This document shows, in pieces, positions 31,566 to 47,301 of a DNA stretch of 64,000 bases; the first letter of the stretch is position 1; every line of letters starts with the position of its first letter. The DNA lies in the NCBI GenBank assembly GCA_029747015.1, contig JAKOGI010000337.1:376001-440000 (forward strand). Direction: 5' to 3'. The translations under genes were made by a program, and so were the position numbers. The DNA comes from Carnegiea gigantea. Lineage: Eukaryota > Streptophyta > Magnoliopsida > Caryophyllales > Cactaceae. A model generated the notes under the pieces. It was not told the origin of the DNA, did not search any database, and worked only from the letters and a program-made list of their open reading frames with translations.

Positions 31566-33621
31566 TTTTGGGATGAGGATTGTTTCTCCTTCTATCAGCA
31601 TGTCAATTTGTTCAGCAACACCTGTAAAATGAAAGTCATCTTTCTTTGTTATGTCGGTTTCAAAGAGTACGGTTACTCCCACTTCTTTTTGGTGCAACAC
31701 TTCCTCGAAGGTTCAACTTCTATAACATTGCTCTACTGTTCATACTGTACAGATCAGATTTGTCATGGAAAAGCTCATTTGGCTAACATGTAATGTAATG
31801 TCATACTCCATTTTACATTTTTACTAGTTTGTAAATCAATTATTCAATCAAAATCAGATTATTCATTTTTCCTGTTTTTGTCCCCCCCCCCCCCCGGGGC
31901 CAGGCCGTTTGGATTGTTGACAAATAAGCAAGTGATTTATATAGGCTTGGCCTGCCTTGTTTTTAAGCTGCACTTTTGCATCATTGTGATTGTGGACGCT
32001 TAAACGTGCATGTTCTTATAGAATTCTAATTATTACTTGCAGCAAGCATCTATTGGCTTGCATTTTCATTTATACATAATTAAACATGGATTGTTGCCAA
32101 CTAAAGGTATTTATTGTTTATGGGTCTCTCAAAATTGGTCCCTCCATCAGCCCCAAAAAAAAAAGAAAAAAAAAACCTTTTTATATGCAGATCTCTCTGG
32201 ACTCTAATCCTGTACGATCTACAACAAGTAATGTCTTAAGTTTATTCTATAGTCAACTAGTATAAGCCAGGTTTATCATGTTGGTGTAGAGTCACTCGTC
32301 CGAGTGTATTCTAATTATCATTTTCCATTACAAGAAATGTGCATTTTGGTGTAGATACTTGCCTAGAGCCTTCGGTTCAATTGGCATCTTCTAACTTGGG
32401 CTCCTATCAAAGAAACTGTTACAGACCTGGTTTTGGATTCAACCACGCCCGCCCATATTTCCATAGGCCTCCTAAGGAGATGTTGCACGCGAGGGTTTCT
32501 CAATTTTTGTGACTCTAAAATTGGGTTGAGCTGTTGAGGGTAGGGCCAGGGGGGTTTAATGAAAAGTAAGCATGTTGACCCATTGGATCTCTATACAGAG
32601 CAATCCAACAAGTTTGTACTGGTAAAGGAGGGAGATGGGTCTAACCTACACTACAGTACCCAAGTCTAAAGGCTTGGTTCATGCATTTTCACGCCAGGAG
32701 AATTTTAAGTTATAAGATTCGATTATACAATCCCCCTTATGGAAGACTACCTCAATGCCACTTAAGCTCTGAGCTCTTGGAACTTGGAAGGACTAGAGGG
32801 TTCGTAAATTAATCTAGCTTATAGTCACTAGAACAAAATCTGAGAGAAAATAGAACGTGCGTGCGTGCGTTTTGAGGAATCATTAGGTAGCTAATTTAGT
32901 GTGATTTGTTTCATCTTTTATCAAACAAATGCGAGTTTAAATTAAGTGGTCTCCTCTATTTAGGGGCTTTGCCCCTTGTTCAAACCAAAAAAGGAAAAAA
33001 AAAAAATCATCTCCGTTTTAGTAGGGAGGGGACATATATGTCTTGCCATGCTATTTGGAGGCCAAAAAACAAAGGCATGGGCCAAATTAACGGAACCCTA
33101 AATACTCCCTGCATTCCATGCATTGTTGGCATTTATTCCTACTGCTCATCTTTGATATAATCTCTTCATCGTTGTGGAGTGGAACCCATGTAATTAACAA
33201 CCAGCTTCATTTCAAAATGTTTTACGCGGTTTACTTTCTTTTCTTTTCTTTTCTTTTTTTTCCCCCCTAATCACGTTTTAGTATACTATATCTCTATGTT
33301 AAATTAATGAGGCATGTAATTGAATCATGATTGGTTTGACTTAAGTTACTGAGGGATTAATATATTGGGTTGGTTCAGAGCTTTGACTTTTGACCAACCT
33401 CTTGATTTTACACTGTGATGATCATGTGATAAGCCATTGGAGTTTGTGGGAAACATACCTCCTTCTTCAAGAATTAATATTGTTCTATGTAATCACACCA
33501 TCAAAGAATCAATCAACTTGATGCTTTATTACTTCTATCACACGCCCCAGGAGAAAAAAAGGAGAAGAAGAAGAAGAAGAGAAGGGGAAAAAAAAGAGCT
33601 TGATGCTTGTACGTTAATTAA
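31566..33621. other. intergenic, 3' UTR then no gene seen
   Basis: The first ~290 bases are likely the 3' UTR of the receptor gene. A run of 14 C residues lies near 31883-31896. A possible SINE head (box-like TGGCATCTTCTAACTTGG and GGATTCAACC) lies at about 32373-32460. A GTGC tetranucleotide run lies near 32858-32870. No reading frame with a recognisable domain. Confidence 0.5.
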
Positions 33622-34678
33622 GGGCCTATTCTCTTTGGCGATAAGATACAACTGTAAGCTGTGGAGAAATGTAAAGAGCTGTAAAAAGTTGTAAGAGGAT
33701 GCAAGAACCTATAAGAAGATATAAGGAACTGTAATGAGCCGTAAGAAGCTGTAAGGATAGATACAAAGAGTTATTAAATTAATAAAAAGTTATATAGTAT
33801 GATTTTTAAATATGTATATATAATTGTTGGTTCATGTGTGAATGATGAAAAAAAAATATTGCATGAAAAGCAATTATGTGTATCACTGATATTTATGAAA
33901 TAAATTTTATAACATCACTAAACAACATATACTTTAACATTACATAAAAAAAAATTCTACAATTATCATTTTACATAATAAAAAATAATATTGAAATAAC
34001 ATAATTAATGAAAATGAACCTTTAAGCAAGTCAATTAAATATCAATAAGATAAATTCAAGCTGACAAATATGTAAAACCAAATATATTCTGCATTTGAGG
34101 TGATTTTTTGGCATTAACATTAGCTTCACCTCCCTATAAGCATATTTTAAAAAAAATAATTTTTTTTCAACAAAATTGAATAGACCTAAAAATGAAATCT
34201 TATTTGAATTAGATATTTTGGAATTAAATTCAATCTAATGTTCAATTATAAGATGATAGCAATCAAGTTATCACGGATAAACTTATAGGTGAAATACCTT
34301 AAATGCTTTCATTACCTACAGATTGACTATTTTTATGTATGCTTCACATCGAAACTCAAACATAAATGCATTTTTTTTAATTACAATTTTAAAACATGTT
34401 GATTGATTTCTCTATAATGGCATATATGTTTCACATTGAAGCTCAAATATTAATTCACATCATTAAATTCTTTTTTATGTTTATACAAATATTATATACT
34501 TATAAAAAAAGTTGTAAGATTTTCATATTGGTAATATATAAAAATATATACATGTTTCTAAATAGATGATAAGTTGAATGTAATAAAAAATATATAAGGA
34601 GATGTAAGGAGATATAAGAACTTATAAAAAGTTGTAAACTAAAGTTAACTCTTACCAATTGCATAAAAGAACAGGGCC
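33622..34678 (+). mobile_element. inverted-repeat element, about 1.06 kb
   Basis: Starts GGGCCTATTCTCTTTGGCG and ends GCATAAAAGAACAGGGCC, which match as imperfect terminal inverted repeats. Subterminal regions hold many GCTGTAAG/GTTGTAAG-type words on the left and AAGGAGATATAAG-type words on the right. The AT-rich middle has no transposase frame. The ends resemble those of the elements at 40154 and 52029. Confidence 0.6.
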
Positions 34679-36433
34679 TATGAATGAAAGATTTAATTTG
34701 AACATCTAGAAAAGGGAGACGCTTGAAAAACTTTGAGTTAACTTCCATGCTTCCTACCATATCATCCAGCATTGTTTGCTGCAGGCCAAAGATACCAATG
34801 GTTTTAGTTGTTGAAACTTTCTAGTGAGTTTAATTTTAAAATTTAAAATATGTTTTCATCGGTTCATGCGCCTCTTGAAAACAAATGAACAAAAAAATTG
34901 AGAGGATCACAGTATGTTAAATTTTTGATAATAAATGTTATGGTTAAAATTGGCTGAGTTGGCCTTCAAGTTTTACTTAGCCTGACTTGGGTAGTAATTA
35001 AGTACATGCGTTGGCCTTCAACCGAAGCCAAATCTGGTCAAATCAAGTTCCGACCTGGTTTTGACATTGTTGAGAGTTTTTAACAAGAAGCCCGAGCTTT
35101 TGTGCTATAATTTTTCCGGGTGTGATTGAAAAAATCTGATATATTCTATTTGAAATCGATTGAAAGCTTCTGACTTTAATTAGACGTCCATACTTTCCGA
35201 TCAAAACAATCACTATCAAATGATATCTTTGAATCTTGAAATTTGAGTATCCCAACCGACACAAAAGATTACCTGCTTCCCTTCCAAAATGAATAATCAA
35301 GCACAATCGAATCAATTTGAGCCAAATTTCACTGCGTCTATAATATACTTGTAAAATATTCAGATTCAGTCAAAGTGAAACTAAAACTTCGTTAAATTTT
35401 CAAACTTCAGCTAGACTCATTGAAAAGATAACTAAAGGATCAAACTTCGTTCAAGTTATGTCAAAGGAATGAGCGAGGCAACGAGACTCATTTACAAGAT
35501 CTGTCGACGCTAATTCTTTTCAAACTTCAACTAGTAAAATATATTTTAAAAATTCCAAAAGTAACTTGAGATGGTTAAAGTATCAAGCCACCTATTCCCC
35601 CCTCCCAATCAATGCCAAATAATTGCCAACAATAACCTTTGAAAACCACCCTCTACCAAATCTTTTGACATCAATGTTGAAAATTATTGCTATCATCCAT
35701 AAAGTGGGGGATGTCAGTTTTTAGATTCTATATATATGAATGGGATTATGTAATATCTTCAACAATTACACAAAAAGTTCTCCAAGTTTCAAACAGCTGT
35801 TGAGATCAACGCTTTTATACAACTTCTGCCAGGCTATGCACATTAAATTACATAATAACTCCAAAAACTTATGCAATCATAGTTCATACAAGAGAAAAAG
35901 GTATGCTACCTCTTTCATTTACATGCCAGGCGTTTGTACCAAACCATTCATTTTCCCAAGAAACATGTAGAGAGCAGGAGCCAAAGATAAGAAAACAGAT
36001 GAGCAAAATTGCCAGTACTTCTCAAACTCTTATCATAAAAAGCCAATTCACAACCAAAGAAAAGAACCTCATACAGAAGGCAAATACCCATAAACGATAT
36101 ACACTCCCATGTTTACAGCACAATATGGACACCCACCCACCCACCCACCCAAAAGGCCAGATGAAGAAAAAGATGAAAAGCACAGCCAAGCAGGAATAGG
36201 ATGCCTGTCTTGTTGCTTTCATTTCATGTGGGATGTCCTTCTATCATCACATCCCTTCGTCCCCCCCCCCCCCCCCTCTTTTACTTCACCTAATCACATG
36301 CTAAAAAGAAATTTGATTTCAACACCCCAAAAATAAAATTCATATAAAATTTAAAAAGTTTAAAAAAAGGTACACAAAGTCAGCCCTCTTGATTTGAACT
36401 TAACCCCCAAAAAAAAAAAGATTTAATCTTGGA
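34679..36433. other. intergenic, no gene seen
   Basis: AT-rich, with a CCCA-repeat tract near 36130-36150 and a poly-C run near 36261-36276. The stretch just before 36434 is likely the 3' UTR of the minus-strand gene. Confidence 0.5.
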
Positions 36434-37180
36434 TCATTTCTTCTTGCCCTTGTCCTTGCCATGGGAGAAAATGGAGCCAAACCCTAAAAGCTTCCCAGCT
36501 GGTACATTGAGAACAGGGCTAACTTGAACAACCCCAGAATTGAGTGATGACCCATAATTCTTCTTCAATGGGGGCTTCTTGTGGTAGCTTGAATTTGAAT
36601 TTTTCTGGGTAGTCTGTTTCACATCATTGTTGTTATGTTGAGCTGATTCATCCTTTGGAATTAGTGATCTTTTAGCACTAGCGGTTGACCCAGTTGATTT
36701 ACTCCTTGATAAAAGAGGTAAAGGGCATAGCCCTCTTTTGTAAATGCTCCCACAATTCAAACTCTTGCTTCTTTTGAACTTCCAAAATGACTTACTATTA
36801 TTCCCCTGTTTTTCCTCTGCTTCTTTTGAGGTGTCTGTTTCCTCAGTATTTGAAACAGAGGATGGAGGCGGCAATGGTGGGAACAAAGCTGATGACGATG
36901 ATGATGAAGACAGAGATTTAGACTTCATTGCTGGGATTGGTTTTCTGTTGATTTGAATAGGAAGAATAATCCCATTTGCAAAAAGTTCATCAGCCAAGGA
37001 CGAATCTTGATCAGAGCTTTTCCTGCTAACACAGAAGTCGAAATCGTAATCGGTAAGGGAAGATTTTAATGGGATGTGGGGTTCGATGGGGACAATGTCA
37101 GATTGGCTTAGGTCATGGGAGAATGAAATTCTCGGGCTCGTTCCCAGAGTGGGACTATCTGTGCAAAGCTCAACCGCCAT
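36434..37180 (-). CDS. conserved serine-rich plant protein of unknown function
   Basis: 248 residues from the ATG at 37180 (MAVELCTDSP), ending GKDKGKKK. An in-frame ATG at 37507 would add 109 residues of irregular sequence; the downstream start is preferred because the recognisable motifs follow it at once. Motifs in order: SPRISFSHDLSQSD (about 14-27), YDFDFCVSR, ADELFANGIILPIQI, a Ser run, FWKFKRSKSLNCG, CPLPLLSRSKSTGS, and KKPPLKKNYG near the end. These short blocks recur in a plant-specific uncharacterised family, to my recollection. It is probably intrinsically disordered and has no predicted membrane span in the preferred form. Function unknown. Confidence 0.75.
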   Translation of the reverse strand: MAVELCTDSPTLGTSPRISFSHDLSQSDIVPIEPHIPLKSSLTDYDFDFCVSRKSSDQDSSLADELFANGIILPIQINRKPIPAMKSKSLSSSSSSSALFPPLPPPSSVSNTEETDTSKEAEEKQGNNSKSFWKFKRSKSLNCGSIYKRGLCPLPLLSRSKSTGSTASAKRSLIPKDESAQHNNNDVKQTTQKNSNSSYHKKPPLKKNYGSSLNSGVVQVSPVLNVPAGKLLGFGSIFSHGKDKGKKK

Positions 37181-39768
<2,588 letters not shown>

Positions 39769-40000
39769 GTTATAAATATCGTACCGATCATCGTACCGTT
39801 TTTTCACTAGAATGAGACATACCGGATTTATGTATCGTTGAATCGGACTCGTACCGTTTTGAATTTCAAAAAATTTGAAATTTTAGTGTACCGGGCAGTA
39901 TTTGACCAGTACAATATCGGATAATAATTTGTACCATTTCTTAATCGGTACTGTACGCTTCAGGCCGATGCTGAATGGTACGGTAAGGTATTTATAACAC
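39769..40000. mobile_element. MITE-like inverted-repeat element, about 230 bp
   Basis: Begins GTTATAAATATCGTACCG and ends CGGTAAGGTATTTATAAC, which pair as terminal inverted repeats with a few mismatches. The interior repeats GTACCG/CGGTAC words. No coding capacity. Superfamily not assigned. Confidence 0.6.
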
Positions 40001-40153
40001 TAGAAAAAACACTAAAGAGACTTGAAAACCCTGCAAGTTAATTAAGCAGGGCCACACACATAAGCAGTGCAACAGACATGCGTGATGCATGTATCAGTAA
40101 AGTTCCCCATTTTGTATACATAATTTCATTGACTGTCTTATGAGATACTTCGA

Positions 40154-40435
40154 GCCTGTTCTTTTTGTGGGTAAATTGGGGTGGATAAAGGGGTGAAGTG
40201 AATTGAGGTTGGTTGAGCTGGATTGAGGTGGGTTGAAGTTGGTTTTTTTTTTTTTTTTTTGAGGTGGGCTGAAGTAGATTGAAGTTGGTATATTTTTTTG
40301 TGGTGGGTTGAAGTGTGTTAAAATAATGAGAATGTAATTGTGAAGGGGTGGGTTGAAGTTGGCTGAAGTGGGTTGAGGTTGGCTGAAGTGGATTGAAGTA
40401 GGTAAATCTAAAAAGACCTACGAAAAGAACAGGGC
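40154..40435 (+). mobile_element. small inverted-repeat element, best-preserved copy of the family
   Basis: Left end GCCTGTTCTTTTTGTGGGT and right end ACCTACGAAAAGAACAGGGC are near-perfect inverted repeats. The interior is an array of GGGTTGAAGTTGG-type words that may be subterminal transposase-binding repeats. No coding capacity. Related pieces lie at 7603, 29353, 51234 and 52029. Confidence 0.75.
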
Positions 40436-43400
40436 CTTCCGCACACAAATTCCACACATCCTTAGCTCGATATTGATCGATCTCTTGTAGAGAGAAACAT
40501 TTTGTTAATGAAGCAAATGTCATGCCTACACAAGTTCAAGAGAACTCACAACTCCTCCTCAATGCTCACAAACTCCATCAAAGGGGACTTGGCCCTTGTA
40601 CTGATTTGGAACTTCAATTCCAACCTCATCCTAAACCTTTGGGATGTGTTACTCTTCTATTTTGGGAAGGTTAAGGGGCCTTCTAAAGGGTTTAGTCCCT
40701 CAAAATGAAGTTAAACCCTCGGAGATAATAAAGAAGCCCTAGAACGGCAAGGTGCATGTTAACGGCAAATTAACTCGGTTTTAACCCGGTGTTGTGGGCT
40801 TAATTATTCAAGTTTAGAATGGGTTTAAAATGCTGAAAACCCACTTTTTGGGAACCTTCTTATGTCAGCTAAAAGAGCATAAAAAGAGTTCTAGGGTGAG
40901 GCATTGGATCATAGGTCAAGTGGAGCCTTTTCCCCCTTGCTACAATTTCTGCCCCAGCCTGCACATGCTGCACATTTTGCCCCATATCTCCCAACTGGTA
41001 ACTCCAAATTGCATTCCACTTGAGCCACGTGAAAGCTAACTCCCTAAGCTTTCTAGGAAGGTCTATTTCATCATATTTGGTTAAGGAACCAAGGAGATAT
41101 GGCTGTTGGAAATTGAGCTTTGTAAACTGAAAAGTGCTGGCAAAAGTAAAAAGCACTTTTCCACTTTTGTTTGTTGCTTTTTGGTCCCCTCCCTTACTTT
41201 GTAGTCATGTGAATGGGTCTTTTGCTGTCTTCTTTGGCTTGTAAGAGACTCTCATAGATAAGAGAGGCATTAGGATGTAAGAAGGAGTTAGTTAAAAAGG
41301 ATATACAAAGAAGCTAAAGCTTTCTCTTTCTCTCAAAATCTTAAGTTCTCTTTGTCCTTCTCAAAGGTGGTGAGTCTTGAGTGGATTCCTTTATAGAATT
41401 GTGGGTGGCTTAGCCTTTAAACAATTCTTGGTGGGTCCTTAGTCTTGATTGGTGGCTTAGCCTTTAAATCAAGTCATATCTTGCTACTAAGAGGAAATTT
41501 GCAACTAAACTCAAGCAAACTACATCCGGTCCATTAGCACACGCTCCAGTTAAAAGGAAGTATGAAAAATGTATGTGCTAAATCTATTGTAATACTTAAG
41601 TATCGTTATTCAACATTTTTACCTACATAAAAGGTTTACCCGACATTAAACTTACGTAGGTACATAATATTCCTTTTCTAGATAATGATTCTATCCTGAT
41701 AACCCCTCTGATATCAAATGCCAGTTTTTCTTTTCTTTTCCTATTTTATCCCCACACTTTGAAATTGAATGATGGACATAAAAGAGGAATGAAAACATCG
41801 GACGGTGCATCAAGGAAAGCAATAAATTGGCTGTCGCAACGAAACTTTATATCCAAAATGTTGATGTCTTTTTATTTATGAAAATATTGGTTAAATGAGC
41901 AGAACATGCCTCATGGTGTAGGGCCCATTTGGGGATAATGGACTTCCTTAGGTGAATGTCCGTGTGTTGGGCTGGCCCACTTTCCATGGCCCATGATTGA
42001 GTAAAAAACATATGTCCCCAACAACAACATGATATTGACATTGCAATAGGTGGGTGCACACTGCTTAGACTGAGAGGCTGGAGTCTAGGTTTTTCTTATG
42101 AAACTGGTGTTGTCAATTTATCACCATATTTTGTAGTGCAGCCAACGCCAATGAAAAACAGGCTACGTGTTTGCTTGGTCCATTGTGTCTTTGTTTGTAC
42201 CTTGCTTCGATGCTAAAACATAAGAATCGATACATTTTAATTAGATCAAATTTAAATAAAAAGAGGTTACACGTCAATTAAATAACTACAAATTAAAAAT
42301 AAAGACAAACAAAATGTTTAAGAGTAAGACTACATTAAGGATTTTTAAATACGTTTTTAAAGGTAGTTGAAAGTATAAAACTAGTGATAATACGGTTGGT
42401 ATAATTGGCATAATTAAGATGTTAAATTATGTATGTTGCCGAAACAAAATAATACGCTGTACTTAAATATGATAATTTTCTATGAAATAGTAGAAATTGA
42501 GGTGAGTATTCAATGCATAAATTTTTGTATGATTGATCATTGTGGGTACATAACCTTTAACTGGATATATGATGTGATATATGGTCAGGTAATTAATCAA
42601 GTTGAGCTATCTTAGTAATTCTTTGATCTAAATCAATTCTTATATGAAATGACCTTCTACTCATACAGGATCAGCCTCATTTTTTGGCCTCGTTTGCACC
42701 TAAGTTCTCGTTAGTTATCTTTGACTATCCCTATTTTTTTAAAACATTTATATTCTTTCATATTCATTATTGAAACATTTCAGTTGCCAACCTTATAGTT
42801 TTGAAAATTCATTTGTAGCATGGTGTGAAAATAGCTTATGTTATTAAATATTTGTATTCACACTGTGCTCTAAATAAATTTTTTAAAATTACAGAAATAT
42901 GAAACAGGGTATTCTTCTTTGAACCCCCCCCCCTTTCCAGAAAAGGATTGTTGGGCCAAGTTTCAATCTTCATTAGGCTAGGCCGAGTCTGGATTCTCAT
43001 GACTCGACACAGATAGGAGCTGGGCTAATTCGGCCTAAAGAAATTCATGCTTTTGTTGAGTTTTGGGTTGTTGTTCTGATTCTGACACAGTTGAGGAGTA
43101 GACTTGAATGGGTCATCCAGTGGTCAATTTTAAGGGAAGTTGACAAAAACACCAAAGAAAAGACGACACGGTTCATAGATTTCTGGGTTCCTGGAATTGT
43201 CAGAGACGCGGAGCACCCAATTTGATTCAAATTCTACCAACCACCCAGCGCTGCTTCTTGGTTTTTTTGGCCCTTAAAAAAAAAAAAAAAGTTGAGATTT
43301 TTCTTCATTTCAATTGCGCAATCGGGGTCAATTTGAGCTTCTCCTAACTTCCCACCAATAGCTTTTACCCAGATAAGCATAGGAAGAGAAAGAGGAAGCA

Positions 43401-43444
43401 ATCTCTACAGAAGATTTTGAGTGACAGAAAGACAGAAAGAGAAG
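40436..43444. other. intergenic, possibly with an unidentified repeat
   Basis: No gene was supported. Around 40760-41560 the sequence has the look of an old LTR or solo LTR; the phrase GGTGGCTTAGCCTTTAAA occurs twice, near 41405 and 41451. The ends could not be fixed. The last ~150 bases precede the M50B-like gene and are likely its promoter and leader. Confidence 0.35.
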
Positions 43445-46400
43445 ATGAATCCGAATTGGGAACTGAAGGGGTGTTGCAATCATGACCAAAGAGCTTTCAT
43501 TATCACCATTGGTATCTTTTTTCTTGTTATTTTAGCGGTACGTCTTCTTGTTCTCCTTCCCTTCTTTTTCTTTTCGTTTCTCTTTCTTTGCTTTTCATAC
43601 CCCAAAAGGAACTTTGCCTCTTTTGATCTCTATCCGTTGGTGTTTATTTTTGTGGGTTCATCAATAATGTACTGTCTGAAGTTGGGATTTGTGTTTCTAC
43701 AGTGATCTATGGCATTGAGAATATTGTTTTAAACATTTTTGTTAATACCCTTTTCTGATTATTCTTTGTTGGGTCAGTTGAGATCTCTCCTTTGCAAGTA
43801 GGTTGGTGGTAATTGATGGGTTCTGCATCAAATTTCTAATTTGCTTTCCATGGGGCATAATTGAATTTTACTGGGTCTATTACCCTATTGCTTCTTGGAA
43901 TTGTGTTTATTTGATCCTAGGTTGCTGAAGTTTGTCTGAATTATGAAAAAATGTCCAAGTTAGAATCGTGTTTGTTGCCGCGCAGGGAAATTGGAAAGGA
44001 TTCCTTAGTTATAGTGGAAATCAAACTGGAATGTTGAAACTTGGTGTTGTGATTTACAGCAATAAAGTTCACTTTATCGTGGGATTTTGTATCTTCTGTT
44101 TGCCTTTATATTGGTCTCCATTTTTGGGCATTCTTTTCATGTTCCGGTGTTGCCAACTGAGATCATCAAATGAATGACCAACAGTGATGATAAATAATGT
44201 ACATTGCAGGAGGACCCATCTTTCATTAGATAGAATGAAAATGTTTCTAGGATCACAACAGTTAGTTGTTGAACTTGTTAATGTGGCTTTAATCAAGGAG
44301 TTTATTCCTCTTGAGCATTTGAACGAGTCAAGGGGAAGCCTGAAGTTCTCTGGCTCTGCCTTCTGACATGTTTTGTTATGCCCATGAAGATTCTTGGTGT
44401 TGGGTTGTTTGACTACTGGTGTATCATGTACATCCTCATTTTGACATGTATGATCTGAAAGTTCTATAATATAGATTAAGTTGCGTACATATGACCCTCA
44501 CAGCCCACATCCCACCATAGGTGGGACCTTAGGTGATCGCTTGGTTTTGTTTGGTTCAAACATGTATGATCCAGTTTAATTTGGCGGCATTCCTTTTATT
44601 GCATATGTGACTAATTTGTCAAATGACAAAGTCTATCCTTTAATTAACAGCTATGGAGGACGTTTTTGCTGACACCTTTTAAGCTCATTACCGTCTTTCT
44701 TCATGAAGTCAGCCATGCTATAGCTTGCAAGCTTACATGTGGCCAGGTCAGATACTTCATGCTTACGCTTGTACAATTCTACTTTCTTCGAGTGTAGACA
44801 TATTCTAAGTCAGAAAGCCCTGAACGACGCCCTCTAGAGCCCCCCCCCCCAAAAAAAAAAATAAAAGAAAAGAGAAAATTTCTCCAGTAAGCTTGTGTAT
44901 GATGTGCCTTTATGGAAATGTTTTAGGAAAGAGGATGACCAGACAAAATTAAAGCAGATAGTTTTACACTTCTACTAATCAGGCAGATTTAGATCCGGGA
45001 CATTGCTCAACAGAAAGTAAGAAATTAGATGAAAAGAGTGATTTTTCCTACTACCAATCCTGTTGAAACACAACTTATGAATCATGGCTTCCACATAATT
45101 CGATTACATATTTATACTACAATAAAATTCTCATGTCAACTGCTGTTCAATTCATGGATCATAGTTCTTGACTAAATCTCCCCCTCCCCCGCCCCAAAAA
45201 AAAAAAAAATTCTGATTTATTAATCTCATCTGATAAAATTGCTGCAGCCTGGGATTTTGTCTTGTAACATTGCATGGTCCAAACAACTTTTCTGAAGTTG
45301 CTACCTACAATTTGATTTTCTATTCAGATGATCAACCAATCAGTCATCTCTATCTAGTATGAGACAAATTTAGCGCTTCTTGTCTTGACAATATGGTGTT
45401 TTCCTCATCAATACTCTATTGCAATCGTTGTTTATCTTCTAAGTATTCACTTTATGTCAGTCAATACCATATGTGTCTAACCATTCTTGCACTTAATATT
45501 TACTTTTACTTATATCGTGCTGGTCTTCAGGTGGAGGGTATTGAGGTTCATGCGAATGAAGGAGGTGTGACAAAGACTCGTGGTGGTGCATATTGGCTGA
45601 TCTTACCTGCTGGATGTAATTAACTTCTGCTGGATTCCTTCCCCCCCACCCTTTCCACCTGCATTTTATTCTCTTACTTTCCCCCCGTTTTTCTCTTTTT
45701 TTTGCTGGATGAAGTGCCTGATTTACCCTTTACTTCTTTTGCTATTATTTAGTGGGTATCCAAGCTTTTTAGATGTACGGGCCAGTAGAAACAACTGCTT
45801 TGCGATTCAGGGCTAAAATTGTGTAAAGCTAACCCTAGCTAGGCAGGACTCTGGGAGTATTGGTTCAGAGATCTTGTTCATAATGAATAATATTACACTC
45901 TTCTCCGGCTAACGGGCCTTGTATTTGCTGAATTGATTGGTTGCCGTAGCCAAGTCATTTCATTTAAATCTGGTCCTATCAAATGTGCTACCCTGGACAT
46001 TAATATTTTGCGTATTGCTTACTTGTTCAGATCTTGGCTCTTCATTCTGGGGAATGCTTTTGGTACTTGCCTCCACAAATCTTATTACAGCAAGAATAGC
46101 TGCTGGCTGTCTTGGAGTAGCACTGCTTGTTGTGCTATTCATTGCGCAAAATGTAATAAGAACAACTGTTTTTAATGTCAAAATACTGTCTTTCTCTGCC
46201 CAAATCATGTAAAGAACTAACATCCTTTATTTTTGCTTGGTAATGATGATGAAAAAGTGGACGCTTCGAGGACTTTGTATTGGTGAGTACTTCAGTGCAC
46301 TCCTCTCAATTTTCTACTGATTATCGGTTGTGTTTCTTTGCGTAACCTCAAACTTTATTCAGGGTTTATTATTTTTCTTGGTGTGATTTGGCTCTTGCAA

Positions 46401-47301
46401 GAAAAAACTGAAGTACATATTCTTCGGTACGTCATTCTTTTCATTGGTATGTGCTTAGGATCCTTTATCTATCTTCACGTCACGTAATGTACCTGCTGCC
46501 CGGTACCTATTTTCCATTTCTTCTTTTTTCGTTTTTCTTTGGGTGGGTGAGTTTTTTGGGGGGGGGGGTTCTTTAAGGGGTTTTGCAGTTCTTCTTATGT
46601 TTTTTTTTTTTTTAATTTAAATTTTTGCAGGTGTGATGAACAGCTTGTTCTCAGTTTATGGTAATATTTGGTTGATCCATCTTTGAAAGGTTTCTTTTGG
46701 AAAGATTCCAAACTGAAGATCAAAATGAATTAACACAAATAAACTGTCATGTACTCATTTTGCTAAGTGAGCAATAGGTAGCCTATGCTTTTAACATTTA
46801 GGTGCAAAGGGAAACCAGCTGTCTGCTGTTCAGGCTTATTACTGTGTCCTGCACACATCTTCCGCTTCCCCCTCCCCCCACCAAAAAAAGGGAAAACAAA
46901 AGACCGTAACCTTGGGGAGACTTCAAGGTATTGGTTGATTTGTTGTGAGCTAATGATGTATATTTTGAATGCTGTAATGCAGATATTTATGACGATCTCA
47001 TATCCCGGAGAGTTAACTCCAGCGACGCTGAGAAATTTGCTGAAATTTGCCCTTGCCCTTGCAATGGGGTTGCATGGGGATTCATTTGGTGAGCACCGGC
47101 ACACTGAGGAATCCCCCCCCCCCCCCGCGCCCCTTTTCCCTTTCTTTCTGGGTCTTATCTTGCAATACAGTTTTGAATCTAACAGAATTACTGATGTTAT
47201 CCGTTGCCTCCATTGATCAATGACTTCTAATTTGCAGGGGAGTTATCTCCTTCACATTTCTCTGTGGAGCCATGTATTTGGGCCTTGTCATCCTTTCGTA
47301 A
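43445..47301 (+). CDS. M50B-like membrane peptidase family protein (9 exons)
   Basis: Exons: 43445-43537, 44651-44746, 45531-45615, 46031-46152, 46258-46282, 46363-46446, 46631-46660, 46983-47088, 47238-47301; 705 nt, 234 residues. All introns are GT-AG and the phases fit. An N-terminal membrane segment (about 17-31) is followed by HEVSH (49-53), the HExxH zinc motif of peptidase M50 (PF13398-type plant proteins). Then come GGAYWLILPAGYLGSSFWGM (about 80-98), several hydrophobic spans, a Cys cluster CPCPCNG (about 202-208) and a hydrophobic C-terminus ending VILS. The family resembles site-2-type proteases, but proteolytic activity of these plant proteins is not established to my knowledge. 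Exon 5 (25 nt) and exon 7 (30 nt) are very short; the exon-5 acceptor lacks a strong pyrimidine tract and is the least certain junction. Confidence 0.85.

Noticed and set aside
40038..40523. 161-codon minus-strand open frame rich in QPTS repeats
   Set aside because: It is the translation of the GGTTGAAGT array inside an inverted-repeat element.
46785..47216. 143-codon open frame overlapping exon 8 of the M50B-like gene
   Set aside because: Different frame from the exon; the spliced model gives family-like sequence and matches splice phases.
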